From Pseudomonas sp. PGPPP3 (GTDB lineage: Bacteria > Pseudomonadota > Gammaproteobacteria > Pseudomonadales > Pseudomonadaceae), in the NCBI GenBank assembly GCA_002256055.1, contig NKIE01000034.1, positions 1 to 12,999 of the forward strand: 12,999 nucleotides of DNA, given 5' to 3'. Positions 1-6,358 of this stretch are shown one piece after another. The stretch's first letter is position 1. Each line of letters begins with the position of its first letter. Under the pieces are notes generated by a model. It was given only the letters and a program-made list of their open reading frames with translations. It ran no database searches and had not been told where the DNA came from. The translations under genes and the position numbers were made by a program.

Positions 1-18
1 TAATCGCAAGGATTGACC

Positions 19-1581
19 GTGAGCCAAGCATTGATCGACGCCCTGCAGAACCCGGCCCTGTACCCGCACCCTGTAGACCGCTTCGAAGTCATCGAGACCC
101 ACATTTCCTGGGGTCTGCTCACAGGCCCCTTTGCTTACAAGATCAAAAAGCCGGTCAACTTCGGCTTTCTCGACTTCTCCGACCTGGCTGCCCGCGGCCA
201 CTTCTGTGCAGAAGAACTGCGCCTGAACCAGCGCCTGACCGATGACCTGTACCTTCAAGTCCTGCCAATCACCGGCAGCAGCGATGCACCTCAGTTCAAC
301 GGCAGTGGTCCGGTACTGGAATACGCCCTGCAAATGCGCCAGTTCCCCCAGAGTCAGTTGCTGAATGCCGTTCAGGCCCGTGGCGAGCTGACCGGCGCCC
401 ATATCGACGCCCTGGCCGCGCAAATTGCCAGCTTCCACCAGCACACACCACGGGTCGCCGCCGATCACCCACTGTGCAACGCCAGCGCCATCGTCGCGCC
501 GATGCGGCAGAACTTCGAACAGATCCGCCCGATGCTCAGCGACAAGGTCGATCTGCTGCAAGTCGATTCCCTGGAAGCCTGGACGGAAAGCAGCTTTGCC
601 CGTTTGCAGCCCCTGCTTGACCAACGCGCCGCCAACGGCTCGATTCGCGAATGCCATGGCGACATTCATTTGGGCAACGCCACCCTACTGAACGGTGACG
701 TGGTGCTGTTCGACTGCATCGAGTTCAACGAGCCTTTCCGCCTGATCGACATTGCCTCGGACGCCGCCTTCCTGGCCATGGACCTGGAGGATCGCGACCT
801 CAAGCCGCTGTCCCGGCGCTTTATCAATGCCTGGCTGGAACACACCGGCGACTACGCCGCCCTCGACCTGCTGAATTTCTACAAAGCCTACCGCGCCTTG
901 GTGCGCGCCAAGGTCAGCCTGTTTCGTCTGGGTCAGGAGCAAGACGCCGCGCAGCGCCAGGAAATCCTTGCGCAGTACCGCCGCTACGCCAACCTGGCGG
1001 AAAGCTACAGCGCCATTCCTTCCAGCTTCCTGGCCATCACCCACGGCGTTTCGGCAGTCGGCAAAAGCCACGTAGCCCTGCGCCTGGTCGAAGCCTTGGG
1101 CGCTATTCGCCTGCGCTCCGACATCGAACGCAAGCGCCTGCTTGGCGAGCAAAACGCCGACCAGCAAGACCAACTGCACGCCGGCATTTACAGCCCGCAG
1201 GCCAGCGCCAACGTTTACCAACACCTGCACCAGCTTGCCAGCGCCGCCTTGCATGCCGGCTTCCCGGTGGTGATCGATGCCACCTACCTCAAGCGCGAAC
1301 AGCGCGCCGGCGCGGCACAGGTTGCCGAAGCCTGCGGTGTACCGTTCCTGATCCTCGACTGCCAGGCCCCAGACAGTGTGATTAGCCAATGGCTGGCCCA
1401 GCGCCAGGCAGTCGGCCAGGACCCATCCGACGCCACCGAAGCCGTCATTCAGGCCCAGCACGCCGGACGCGAAGCCTTGAGCGATGCCGAACTGCTGCAA
1501 TGTAAGCGCGTCGACACCCACGATGCAGCCAGCCTCGACAGCCTGATCGAGCGCATCCGTCACTACCTGCCCGGCCTGTAA
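19..1581 (+). CDS. Bifunctional APH-like phosphotransferase / P-loop ATPase (kinase) fusion protein
   Basis: Two catalytic-looking domains are fused in about 520 residues. The N-terminal two thirds resembles aminoglycoside phosphotransferase (APH)/choline-kinase folds: the catalytic loop HGDIHLGN lies at about residues 213-220 and a metal-binding Asp (LFDCIEF, D232) follows. The C-terminal third starts with a Walker A motif, GVSAVGKS, at about 343-350, and resembles the small AAA/zeta-toxin-like kinases usually found fused to this APH domain in pseudomonads. The start is taken as GTG at 19 because AAGGA (8-12) sits six bases upstream; a TTG at 13 is in frame but lies almost on that site. Substrate is unknown; a cytoplasmic small-molecule kinase role is inferred from the folds only. 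A hairpin follows the stop codon. The pentapeptide-repeat, TfoX-like and cbpA-like genes follow on the same strand. Confidence 0.9.
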   Translation: MSQALIDALQNPALYPHPVDRFEVIETHISWGLLTGPFAYKIKKPVNFGFLDFSDLAARGHFCAEELRLNQRLTDDLYLQVLPITGSSDAPQFNGSGPVLEYALQMRQFPQSQLLNAVQARGELTGAHIDALAAQIASFHQHTPRVAADHPLCNASAIVAPMRQNFEQIRPMLSDKVDLLQVDSLEAWTESSFARLQPLLDQRAANGSIRECHGDIHLGNATLLNGDVVLFDCIEFNEPFRLIDIASDAAFLAMDLEDRDLKPLSRRFINAWLEHTGDYAALDLLNFYKAYRALVRAKVSLFRLGQEQDAAQRQEILAQYRRYANLAESYSAIPSSFLAITHGVSAVGKSHVALRLVEALGAIRLRSDIERKRLLGEQNADQQDQLHAGIYSPQASANVYQHLHQLASAALHAGFPVVIDATYLKREQRAGAAQVAEACGVPFLILDCQAPDSVISQWLAQRQAVGQDPSDATEAVIQAQHAGREALSDAELLQCKRVDTHDAASLDSLIERIRHYLPGL

Positions 1582-1598
1582 ACGTGCGCAGCCATGAC

Positions 1599-1627
1599 AC
1601 TCACGAGCATGCCTCGTGAGTTTCTCT
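1599..1627 (+). terminator. Probable intrinsic terminator after the APH/ATPase gene
   Basis: A perfect 8-bp stem, CTCACGAG (1600-1607) with CTCGTGAG (1613-1620), and a 5-base loop CATGC is followed by a pyrimidine-rich TTTCTCT. An outer A-T pair extends the stem. The T tract is interrupted by C, so termination may be incomplete. Confidence 0.55.
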
Positions 1628-1663
1628 ATACTGAGGGAGAATCCCGGAGTGGAAGAAGACACC

Positions 1664-2008
1664 ATGAGCCAGCCGCGCCAGCTTGATAACCCGCTGTATC
1701 GCCTAATCCGTAGTGAAGACATCAAGGGCTTCAACGCGCAAAAGTCCAAAGAAGGCCAGATTGACCTGTGCAGCGGTGACTTTCGCGGTCTTGACCTGCG
1801 TAACCTGGATGCCAGCAGGGTCTTGTTTACCGACGCCTATTTTCGCGGCGCTGACCTGCGTGGTCTGGACTTGCGCGAAACCTGTATGCGCGGCGCCAGC
1901 CTGGCCCATGCGCAGATTTCCGGGGCCTACTTTCCGGAAGAGTTGAGCGCCGATGAGATCCTCATGTCGATGAACTTCGGCACCCGTTTGCGCTACCGCA
2001 CTAAGTAG
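1664..2008 (+). CDS. Pentapeptide-repeat protein
   Basis: A 114-residue soluble protein. About residues 39-90 carry pentapeptide repeats of the A(D/N)LXX type, for example FRGLDLRNLD, FRGADLRGLDLRETCMRGASL and AQISGAYF. These fold as a right-handed quadrilateral beta-helix. No catalytic motif, signal peptide or membrane segment is visible. Some family members (Qnr, MfpA) mimic DNA and bind gyrase, but this protein has far fewer repeats, so that role should not be assumed. The start is ATG at 1664, preceded by the purine-rich GGAAGAAG; the longer frame from 1616 would begin inside the upstream hairpin. Function unknown. Confidence 0.85.
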   Translation: MSQPRQLDNPLYRLIRSEDIKGFNAQKSKEGQIDLCSGDFRGLDLRNLDASRVLFTDAYFRGADLRGLDLRETCMRGASLAHAQISGAYFPEELSADEILMSMNFGTRLRYRTK

Positions 2009-2143
2009 CAACGGCATTAACAACACGGACATGGTTAATAGCCAGGGGCAGTCCGTTGCAGTCGCGAATTCGCCACTGACCGCTACACTTGAGCGCAGCA
2101 CCCCCGTTAAACATGCAGAGACTTTTCATTGCACGGAGGCTGG

Positions 2144-2416
2144 ATGAACGACGAACTGCAACACCTGAAAAACCTCGGCAAAACTTCGGCCCAGTGGCTC
2201 CATGCATCCGGCATTCACAATGCCAGCGACCTCCGTCGATTAGGCGCAGTGGACGCCTACCGGGCGGTAAAAGCGCGTGGCTTTCGTGCGTCCAAGGTTC
2301 TACTGTATGCCATCGAAGGTGCGCTTCTGGATGTCAACTGGAACCAGTTGCCACCCGCCCACAAAGCCGAGTTGAACGGCCAACTGGAAGCAATGGCAGC
2401 GCACAACAAGAGCTAG
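2144..2416 (+). CDS. TfoX/Sxy C-terminal-domain protein
   Basis: A 90-residue protein consisting almost only of the TfoX/Sxy C-terminal domain: LKNLGKTSAQWLHASGI near the N terminus, then SDLRRLGAVDAYRAVKARG and a helical remainder. This domain resembles helix-hairpin-helix modules. In Haemophilus and Vibrio, full-length TfoX/Sxy acts with CRP to induce competence genes; stand-alone C-terminal-domain proteins like this one have no settled function. The start is ATG at 2144 with a good GGAGG at 2135-2139; an in-frame TTG at 2129 lies upstream of that site and is rejected. The upstream gap (2009-2143) contains a TACACT at 2084-2089 that could be a -10 element, but no well-spaced -35. Confidence 0.85.
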   Translation: MNDELQHLKNLGKTSAQWLHASGIHNASDLRRLGAVDAYRAVKARGFRASKVLLYAIEGALLDVNWNQLPPAHKAELNGQLEAMAAHNKS

Positions 2417-2521
2417 CTCACAACCTCTGTCCGCAGTGATTGTCGAAAAGTGCGCCGCGACCTATTGTTTCAGGAACGCTCGTGCATTTAGTTAGCCCAG
2501 CCAGTTCAAGGAATTTCTCGC

Positions 2522-3316
2522 ATGTACCTACTCGGGGAGCAACCGGCCTACGCCGACCAGCTGATCAACCGACTGCAAAGCATCCCGACTCAGCTTCTCG
2601 AAGGCCTTGAACCTGAAGGCGCCACCGTGACCTTCGAGCGCGTCGATGATTTGACCCAACTGCTACCGGGCAATCAGCTCTTCGTAATCGAAAATGGTTT
2701 GCTGCATGCGGTGATTGACGGCCGGCCGTTGTTCTATCTGCAAGAAGGCGATCTGGTCGGCTTGCGCCAGGGTATTGAGCTGCCCAGCTGCCGTTACACC
2801 AGTGAAGAACCCTTGAGCCTGATTCCCTATTCGCGCTCGGCGGTGTTTCAACACATCTACGGCAGCGAGCAGCGCCAGGAACTGTTTATTCAGTACCTGA
2901 TCGGCCATACCGCCTTGCTGTCTGACGCCCTAGCCCGCCTGAAACAACCAGAAATTCGCCCAGCTACCGGCTTCCAGCATTTTGCCGCCGGCGAAGAACT
3001 GATCCATCAGGGCGATGAAGCCGAGCACGTCTTCGTGATTATCGAAGGCCACGCTGAAGCCTATGTCGACGGCCACAAGGTCGGCGACGTACAAAAAGAT
3101 GAAATCTTCGGTGCTATGGCGGTGTTCACCCGCGAGAAACGCAGCGCTACCGTTCTAGCCAGCGAACCCTGCACAGTTATGGTCATCCCCAAGGAACAAT
3201 TCCTCAGCCTGATGCAGAGCAACCCGCGAATTGCCCATAGCCTGATCGAGAGCATGGCAAGGCGCATCGACCTGCTGAACAAAGAAGTCACCCAGCTGCG
3301 ACTTCCCACTGCCTGA
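2522..3316 (+). CDS. cbpA: Cyclic-nucleotide-binding protein, CbpA-like
   Basis: A 264-residue protein with two cNMP-binding-like beta-barrels and no DNA-binding helix-turn-helix, so it is a sensor/adaptor rather than a CRP-type regulator. The first barrel (about 1-135) is degenerate. The second (about 145-245) has the expected GEELIHQGDEAEHVFVIIEG strand/turn pattern and a phosphate-binding cassette at 194-210 (EIFGAMAV...RSAT), ending in a helical tail. The Arg that contacts the phosphate is kept (R207), but the Glu usually found in FGE is Ala (A198), which may weaken or change nucleotide binding. The P. aeruginosa orthologue candidate, CbpA (PA4704), is a polar cAMP-binding protein lying directly upstream of prrF1; the same arrangement here supports the name. 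AAGGA at 2508-2512 precedes the ATG at 2522. A strong terminator follows. Confidence 0.85.
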   Translation: MYLLGEQPAYADQLINRLQSIPTQLLEGLEPEGATVTFERVDDLTQLLPGNQLFVIENGLLHAVIDGRPLFYLQEGDLVGLRQGIELPSCRYTSEEPLSLIPYSRSAVFQHIYGSEQRQELFIQYLIGHTALLSDALARLKQPEIRPATGFQHFAAGEELIHQGDEAEHVFVIIEGHAEAYVDGHKVGDVQKDEIFGAMAVFTREKRSATVLASEPCTVMVIPKEQFLSLMQSNPRIAHSLIESMARRIDLLNKEVTQLRLPTA

Positions 3317-3335
3317 AGCGAAATTAGTCTGCTCA

Positions 3336-3361
3336 AAAACCCGGCTCTAGCCGGGTTTTTT
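3336..3361 (+). terminator. Intrinsic terminator of cbpA
   Basis: Stem CCCGGC (3340-3345) with GCCGGG (3350-3355), loop TCTA, followed by six T (3356-3361) and preceded by five A. The A run makes it potentially bidirectional. It isolates cbpA from the prrF promoter that follows. Confidence 0.9.
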
Positions 3362-3401
3362 GCTTAAACCAGCCAAGCAGTTTCGCAGTAAAAAACCGCA
3401 G

Positions 3402-3430
3402 TTGACTTACGAATGATAATTGTTACTATT
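3402..3430 (+). promoter_or_regulatory. prrF promoter overlapped by a Fur box
   Basis: TTGACT (3402-3407) as -35 and TACTAT (3424-3429) as -10, spaced 16 bases, place the transcription start near 3436. The interval 3409-3427 matches the 19-bp Fur consensus at 12 positions, including the uninterrupted core AATGATAAT (3412-3420), and covers the spacer and part of the -10. This fits Fur-Fe2+ repression when iron is plentiful, as known for prrF genes. Confidence 0.8.
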
Positions 3431-3435
3431 AACTC

Positions 3436-3547
3436 AGTTGATCGCGAGATCAGCCGGTAAGCTGAAGGCTCAGGTCAGATCCTTCAGGTTATCTCCTCAT
3501 CAGGCTAAACACGGTTCTTGACCCGGCTCACACCCGGGTCTTTTTTT
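3436..3547 (+). ncRNA. prrF: PrrF-family iron-responsive small RNA
   Basis: This roughly 110-nt transcript carries the hallmark PrrF segments: CGCGAGATCAGCCGGTAAG near the 5' end and the conserved antisense core ATCTCCTCATCAGGCTAA around 3491-3508, followed by a terminator hairpin. PrrF RNAs are the pseudomonad counterparts of RyhB. They are made in low iron when Fur repression is lifted and, with Hfq, repress mRNAs for iron-containing proteins (superoxide dismutase SodB, TCA-cycle enzymes, anthranilate degradation). The core resembles an anti-Shine-Dalgarno sequence, as expected. Only one copy is seen here, unlike the tandem prrF1-prrF2 of P. aeruginosa; in other pseudomonads the second copy lies elsewhere. 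The exact 5' end is inferred from promoter spacing and could be a few bases upstream. Confidence 0.9.
3520..3547 (+). terminator. Intrinsic terminator of prrF
   Basis: A perfect 7-bp stem, GACCCGG (3520-3526) with CCGGGTC (3534-3540), loop CTCACAC, followed by seven T (3541-3547). It forms the 3' end of the sRNA, which for Hfq-dependent sRNAs also provides the U-tail binding site. Confidence 0.92.
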
Positions 3548-3557
3548 GTCCACATTA

Positions 3558-3798
3558 CTAAGAAACACCTTCGACAGCATTTAGCATGATTCCAAATTCG
3601 GCTGCTCGACGGTGCAACCCTTTTACCACGCGTTGCTGATACTTCTGCTCCAGGATCCTGGTACGCCATGCCAAATCGCATCGTGTTCTAGAGCAGAATG
3701 GCGATCTTTCAAGCGGTAACAGTCACCGCATTGGCCTTGCCGATGCGTGCAGACAAACGTCGGTAGAAGCGCTCAATGCGATATTCGCTTTGCCAATA
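3558..3798 (-). pseudogene. Decayed C-terminal remnant of an IS110/IS116/IS902-like transposase
   Basis: On the minus strand, conceptual translation from about 3798 gives YWQSEYRIERFYRRLSAR followed by IGKANAVTVTA, then a TGA (3709-3711), KIAILL, a TAG (3688-3690), and NTMRFGMAYQDPGA. A frame change near 3650 then restores QKYQQRVVKGLHRRAAEFG, ending in EGVS at a TAG (3558-3560). The order FYRRL..RxGK..A / A.KIA..LYN..R.GxxYxDxGA / Y..RV...L.RRA...G is the C-terminal pattern I associate with IS110-group transposases; the family assignment is from memory. The first two thirds of a transposase and both ends of an element are absent, so it is inert. It marks the boundary between the conserved cbpA-prrF region and the accessory operon. 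Confidence 0.6.
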
Positions 3799-4009
3799 GT
3801 CACCGCACGTCTGTGTAATTAGCCGGCGGCTTGGTTAATTTAAAAACCCTAGCCGAGACAGGAGCTTGCAAGAAGAGATAGGCATAGGGTCCCAACCATA
3901 ACGCAGCGCACTGCGTGTCCTTGGACACGAACAAAACCTCACGCCCGGCCGAGCGCAAATTACGGGCTATAGGCTACAGCCGGCTCAAATGACCGAGCCA
4001 CAGACTAAC
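3799..4009. other. Intergenic stretch without a recognisable gene
   Basis: No open frame with coding character is visible. Two adjoining inverted repeats overlap at 3901-3929: ACGCAG/CTGCGT (loop CGCA) and CGTGTCC/GGACACG (loop TT). A weaker GGCTC/GAGCC pair lies at 3982-3999. None is followed by a T tract, so no clear terminator for the minus-strand operon is seen. On the minus strand near 3885-3893 a short GPYA translation recalls GPFARL of GlmU, but it is too short to count as a gene remnant. The stretch is probably scar tissue between the transposase remnant and the end of the operon. Confidence 0.5.
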
Positions 4010-4828
4010 TCAGGTTCGCTCAGCCGCTTCGATGCAAATGTTTTCCAGACGACTGAAGGCCGCCACACAAGCGCCCTGACAGACCCGCACACCTAGTCCG
4101 AAGACCACACAGGGTTCCACCTTCACGTCGGCTGCCAGCTCTGTGTCGGCGCTAAAAAAAACAGTTTCGGCGGCGACCAGGGTAACCCCCTCGCGCATCG
4201 CCCGGCTGCGCCGGCGGCGCTGGAACACCTGCTCGGCGGCGTGCAGCTGCTCGCGGTCGTTGACCCCGAGGATTTCCTCTTCATCCACTTCCACCGCCAC
4301 TACGGCGAGGCCAGCGGCGTTGGCCAGCTCCACGGCGTCTGTGAGGTAGAACTCGCCCTGGGCGTTGGCGTTGCCGATGCGCTCCAGCAGCCACAGGCAG
4401 TGATCGGCGCGAAAACCCATCACCCCGCCATTGCACAGGTTGATCGCCAGCTCCGCCGGGCTGGCGTCCTTGGCCTCGCGGATCGCGGTCAGCTTGCCGT
4501 CCGCCACCAGCAGGCGGCCGTAGGGGCCGGGCTGCGCCGAAGTGAAACCGGCCACCGCCACCGCGGCACCGCCCAGTCGCTCACGCTGCACAAAACGCAG
4601 CGCATGCGGCGCCACCTGTTGCACGTAATCGGCCACCGCCGGACTGTCCGGACCCAGTACCACAGCCAGCCGCTCGACCCCGACCTGCAGCGCGGTGACC
4701 AGCACATGGCCGAGCAGCGGGCGGTTGCCGACCTGGTGCATGACCTTGGGCAAGCTCGAGCGCATGCGCGTGCCCTGGCCGGCGGCGAGGATCAGCGCCA
4801 GGGTGGGAAACAGGGATTGCTGGCTCAT
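4010..4828 (-). pseudogene. GlmU-like UTP:sugar-1-phosphate uridylyltransferase, internally deleted and lacking the acetyltransferase domain
   Basis: The 272-residue frame follows the N-terminal, uridylyltransferase half of GlmU, which makes UDP-GlcNAc from GlcNAc-1-phosphate and UTP. Visible motifs are LAAGQGTRM (14-22), LPKV with K28, NGGVMGF (133-139), NAQGEFYLTD (155-164) and GVND (188-191). Between Q81-LG (85-86) and GPYGRLL (101-107) the protein is about 40 residues too short. The missing piece normally contains the uridine-binding GTGHA/GTAHA motif and the YGDVPL loop with the metal-binding Asp, so activity is unlikely. The C-terminal left-handed beta-helix acetyltransferase is also absent: the frame stops just after the linker (about 272 residues against about 450 for GlmU). 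The sequence recalls alphaproteobacterial rather than pseudomonad GlmU. ATG at 4828 lies 11 bases after the aldehyde dehydrogenase stop, as last gene of the operon. A repurposed short protein cannot be excluded. Confidence 0.75.
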
Positions 4829-4839
4829 GGTCGGCGTCC

Positions 4840-6342
4840 TCAGGCGCTGTAGAACTGGTCGTCGGCGTACGGATACCACCAGGACTGGATCTGCGGCTGG
4901 TGATCAATGATCACCATCTTTGAGCGGCGAAAGGCGTCCAGGCCCTGGCGGCCCAGCTCGCGACCCATGCCGGACATCTTCCAGCCGCCGAACGGCAGCG
5001 CGTCGTTGTCAATCAGCGGGTTGTTGACCCAGACCATGCCGGCCTCCAGGCGCTCGGCCGCCTCCATGGCCTCGGCGAGATCCGTGGAGAACAGCGAGGC
5101 GCCAAGGCCGAAGGGCGAATCGTTGGCCAAACGCACGGCTTCGTCGAAGTCGGCGACCTTGCAGATCGCCGCCACCGGGCCGAAGCACTCCTCGTGGAAA
5201 ATCGCCATCTCGGCGGTGACACCGGTGAGGATGGTCGGCTCGTAGAACCAGCCGACCTGATGCTGCGGCGGAATACGCCCGCCACAGACCACCTCGGCAC
5301 CCTTGGCCACCGCATCGTCGACCAGGCGCATAACCTTGTCGCGGGCAGCCTGGCTGACCAGCGGACCGATCTCGCTATGCTCCAGGCCGTGGCCGATGCG
5401 CAGTTGGCGGGTACGCTCGGCGAAGCGCGCGACGAACTCGTCGTGCACCTCATCGACCACGAAGAAGCGCTCGGCCGAGGTGCAGATCTGCCCGGTCAGG
5501 TGGAAGGCGGCGGTCACTGCGCCGGCGGCGGCCACCTCCAGCGGCGCGTGCTTACTGATGATCATCGGGTCGCTGCCACCGGCCTCGATTACCGCCGGTT
5601 TCATCCGCTCGGCGCAGGCCACCGCCACTGCCTTGCCAGCGGCCACGCTACCAGTGAAGGCCACCGCGTGGGTGCGCTCGGATTGCACCAGCAGTTGGGC
5701 GGTCTGCGCATCACCCGGCAGGCAGGAAATCAGCCCGGCCGGCAGCACACGGAAGTGCTCCATGAACTTCAGGGTGCATAGACTGGTGCTCTCGGCCGGC
5801 TTGATGATGCAGGCGTTACCGGCGGCCAGCGAGGCGGCCAGAGTCCAACACATCAGCAGAATCGGGAAGTTGAAAGGCATGATGTGCACGCTGACCCCAT
5901 AGGGCTCGTAGCGCACATGCTGGAAGGAACCGAGCTGGGTGGTGCCGGCTACCTTGCCGGCGTCATCACGAGCCATCTCGGCGTAATAGCGGAAGATCGG
6001 CGCACAGTTGGCCAGCTCACCCATCGCCTCGGGGAAGGGCTTGCCCATCTCTAGGGTCATCAGGCGGGCCACCTCGCGGTTGCACGCCTCGTTTTGTTCG
6101 ATTGCGTTGGCAAGGCGATGCAGCAGCGCGGCGCGACTCTTGGCGTCGACCTTGCGCCACTCCAGGTAGGCGGCGCCGGCGGCGTCAAGCGCCGCGTCCA
6201 CGTCGTCACGCTCGCACAGGCCGATGCTGCCAACCTGCTGCAGGCTGGCCGGGTCGATGATGCCACGCAGGCGGCGGGTCGCAGGGCTCTGGTAGTCCGG
6301 ATTGATGAAACGCAGCGGGGTGTCGCAGTTAAAGGGGGTCAT
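4840..6342 (-). CDS. NAD(P)+-dependent aldehyde dehydrogenase
   Basis: A 500-residue member of the aldehyde dehydrogenase superfamily, normal in length and apparently intact. It oxidises an aldehyde to the acid with NAD(P)+ in the cytoplasm. Catalytic features in order: MPFNFP (155-160) with the oxyanion Asn N158, K181 in the KPAES cofactor motif, FTGS (229-232), general base E253 in EAGG, nucleophile C287 in GQICTSAERF, and EECFGPV near the C-terminal third. Two motifs differ from the usual PWN and ELGG (here PFN and EAGG); both variants occur in some subfamilies. The start is ATG at 6342 with AGGAA just upstream. It lies 16 bases after the AmgK-like gene and 11 before the GlmU-like gene. 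Beside a polyamine-type importer, an aminoaldehyde substrate is a reasonable guess, as for PuuC or PatD, but the sequence does not prove it. Confidence 0.92.
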   Translation of the reverse strand: MTPFNCDTPLRFINPDYQSPATRRLRGIIDPASLQQVGSIGLCERDDVDAALDAAGAAYLEWRKVDAKSRAALLHRLANAIEQNEACNREVARLMTLEMGKPFPEAMGELANCAPIFRYYAEMARDDAGKVAGTTQLGSFQHVRYEPYGVSVHIMPFNFPILLMCWTLAASLAAGNACIIKPAESTSLCTLKFMEHFRVLPAGLISCLPGDAQTAQLLVQSERTHAVAFTGSVAAGKAVAVACAERMKPAVIEAGGSDPMIISKHAPLEVAAAGAVTAAFHLTGQICTSAERFFVVDEVHDEFVARFAERTRQLRIGHGLEHSEIGPLVSQAARDKVMRLVDDAVAKGAEVVCGGRIPPQHQVGWFYEPTILTGVTAEMAIFHEECFGPVAAICKVADFDEAVRLANDSPFGLGASLFSTDLAEAMEAAERLEAGMVWVNNPLIDNDALPFGGWKMSGMGRELGRQGLDAFRRSKMVIIDHQPQIQSWWYPYADDQFYSA

Positions 6343-6358
6343 GGCAGTTCCTGCAAAG

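Noticed and set aside
1627..1632. TATACT as a -10 box for the pentapeptide-repeat gene
   Set aside because: It sits just after a terminator-like stem and no -35 element lies at suitable spacing; too weak to list.
685..1749. Long minus-strand open frame opposite the first gene (354 codons)
   Set aside because: It is antisense to the APH/ATPase gene, whose catalytic motifs are clear, and its translation is low-complexity Val/Gly/Ala/Gln-rich, typical of a shadow frame.
3721..3807. Ten-base repeat AGTCACCGCA at 3721 and 3798
   Set aside because: Only two copies, imperfect surroundings, and one lies within the transposase relic; consistent with chance, not an attachment site.
3982..3999. GGCTC/GAGCC stem as terminator of the minus-strand operon
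   Set aside because: The stem is only five pairs with an eight-base loop and no T tract follows on the minus strand.
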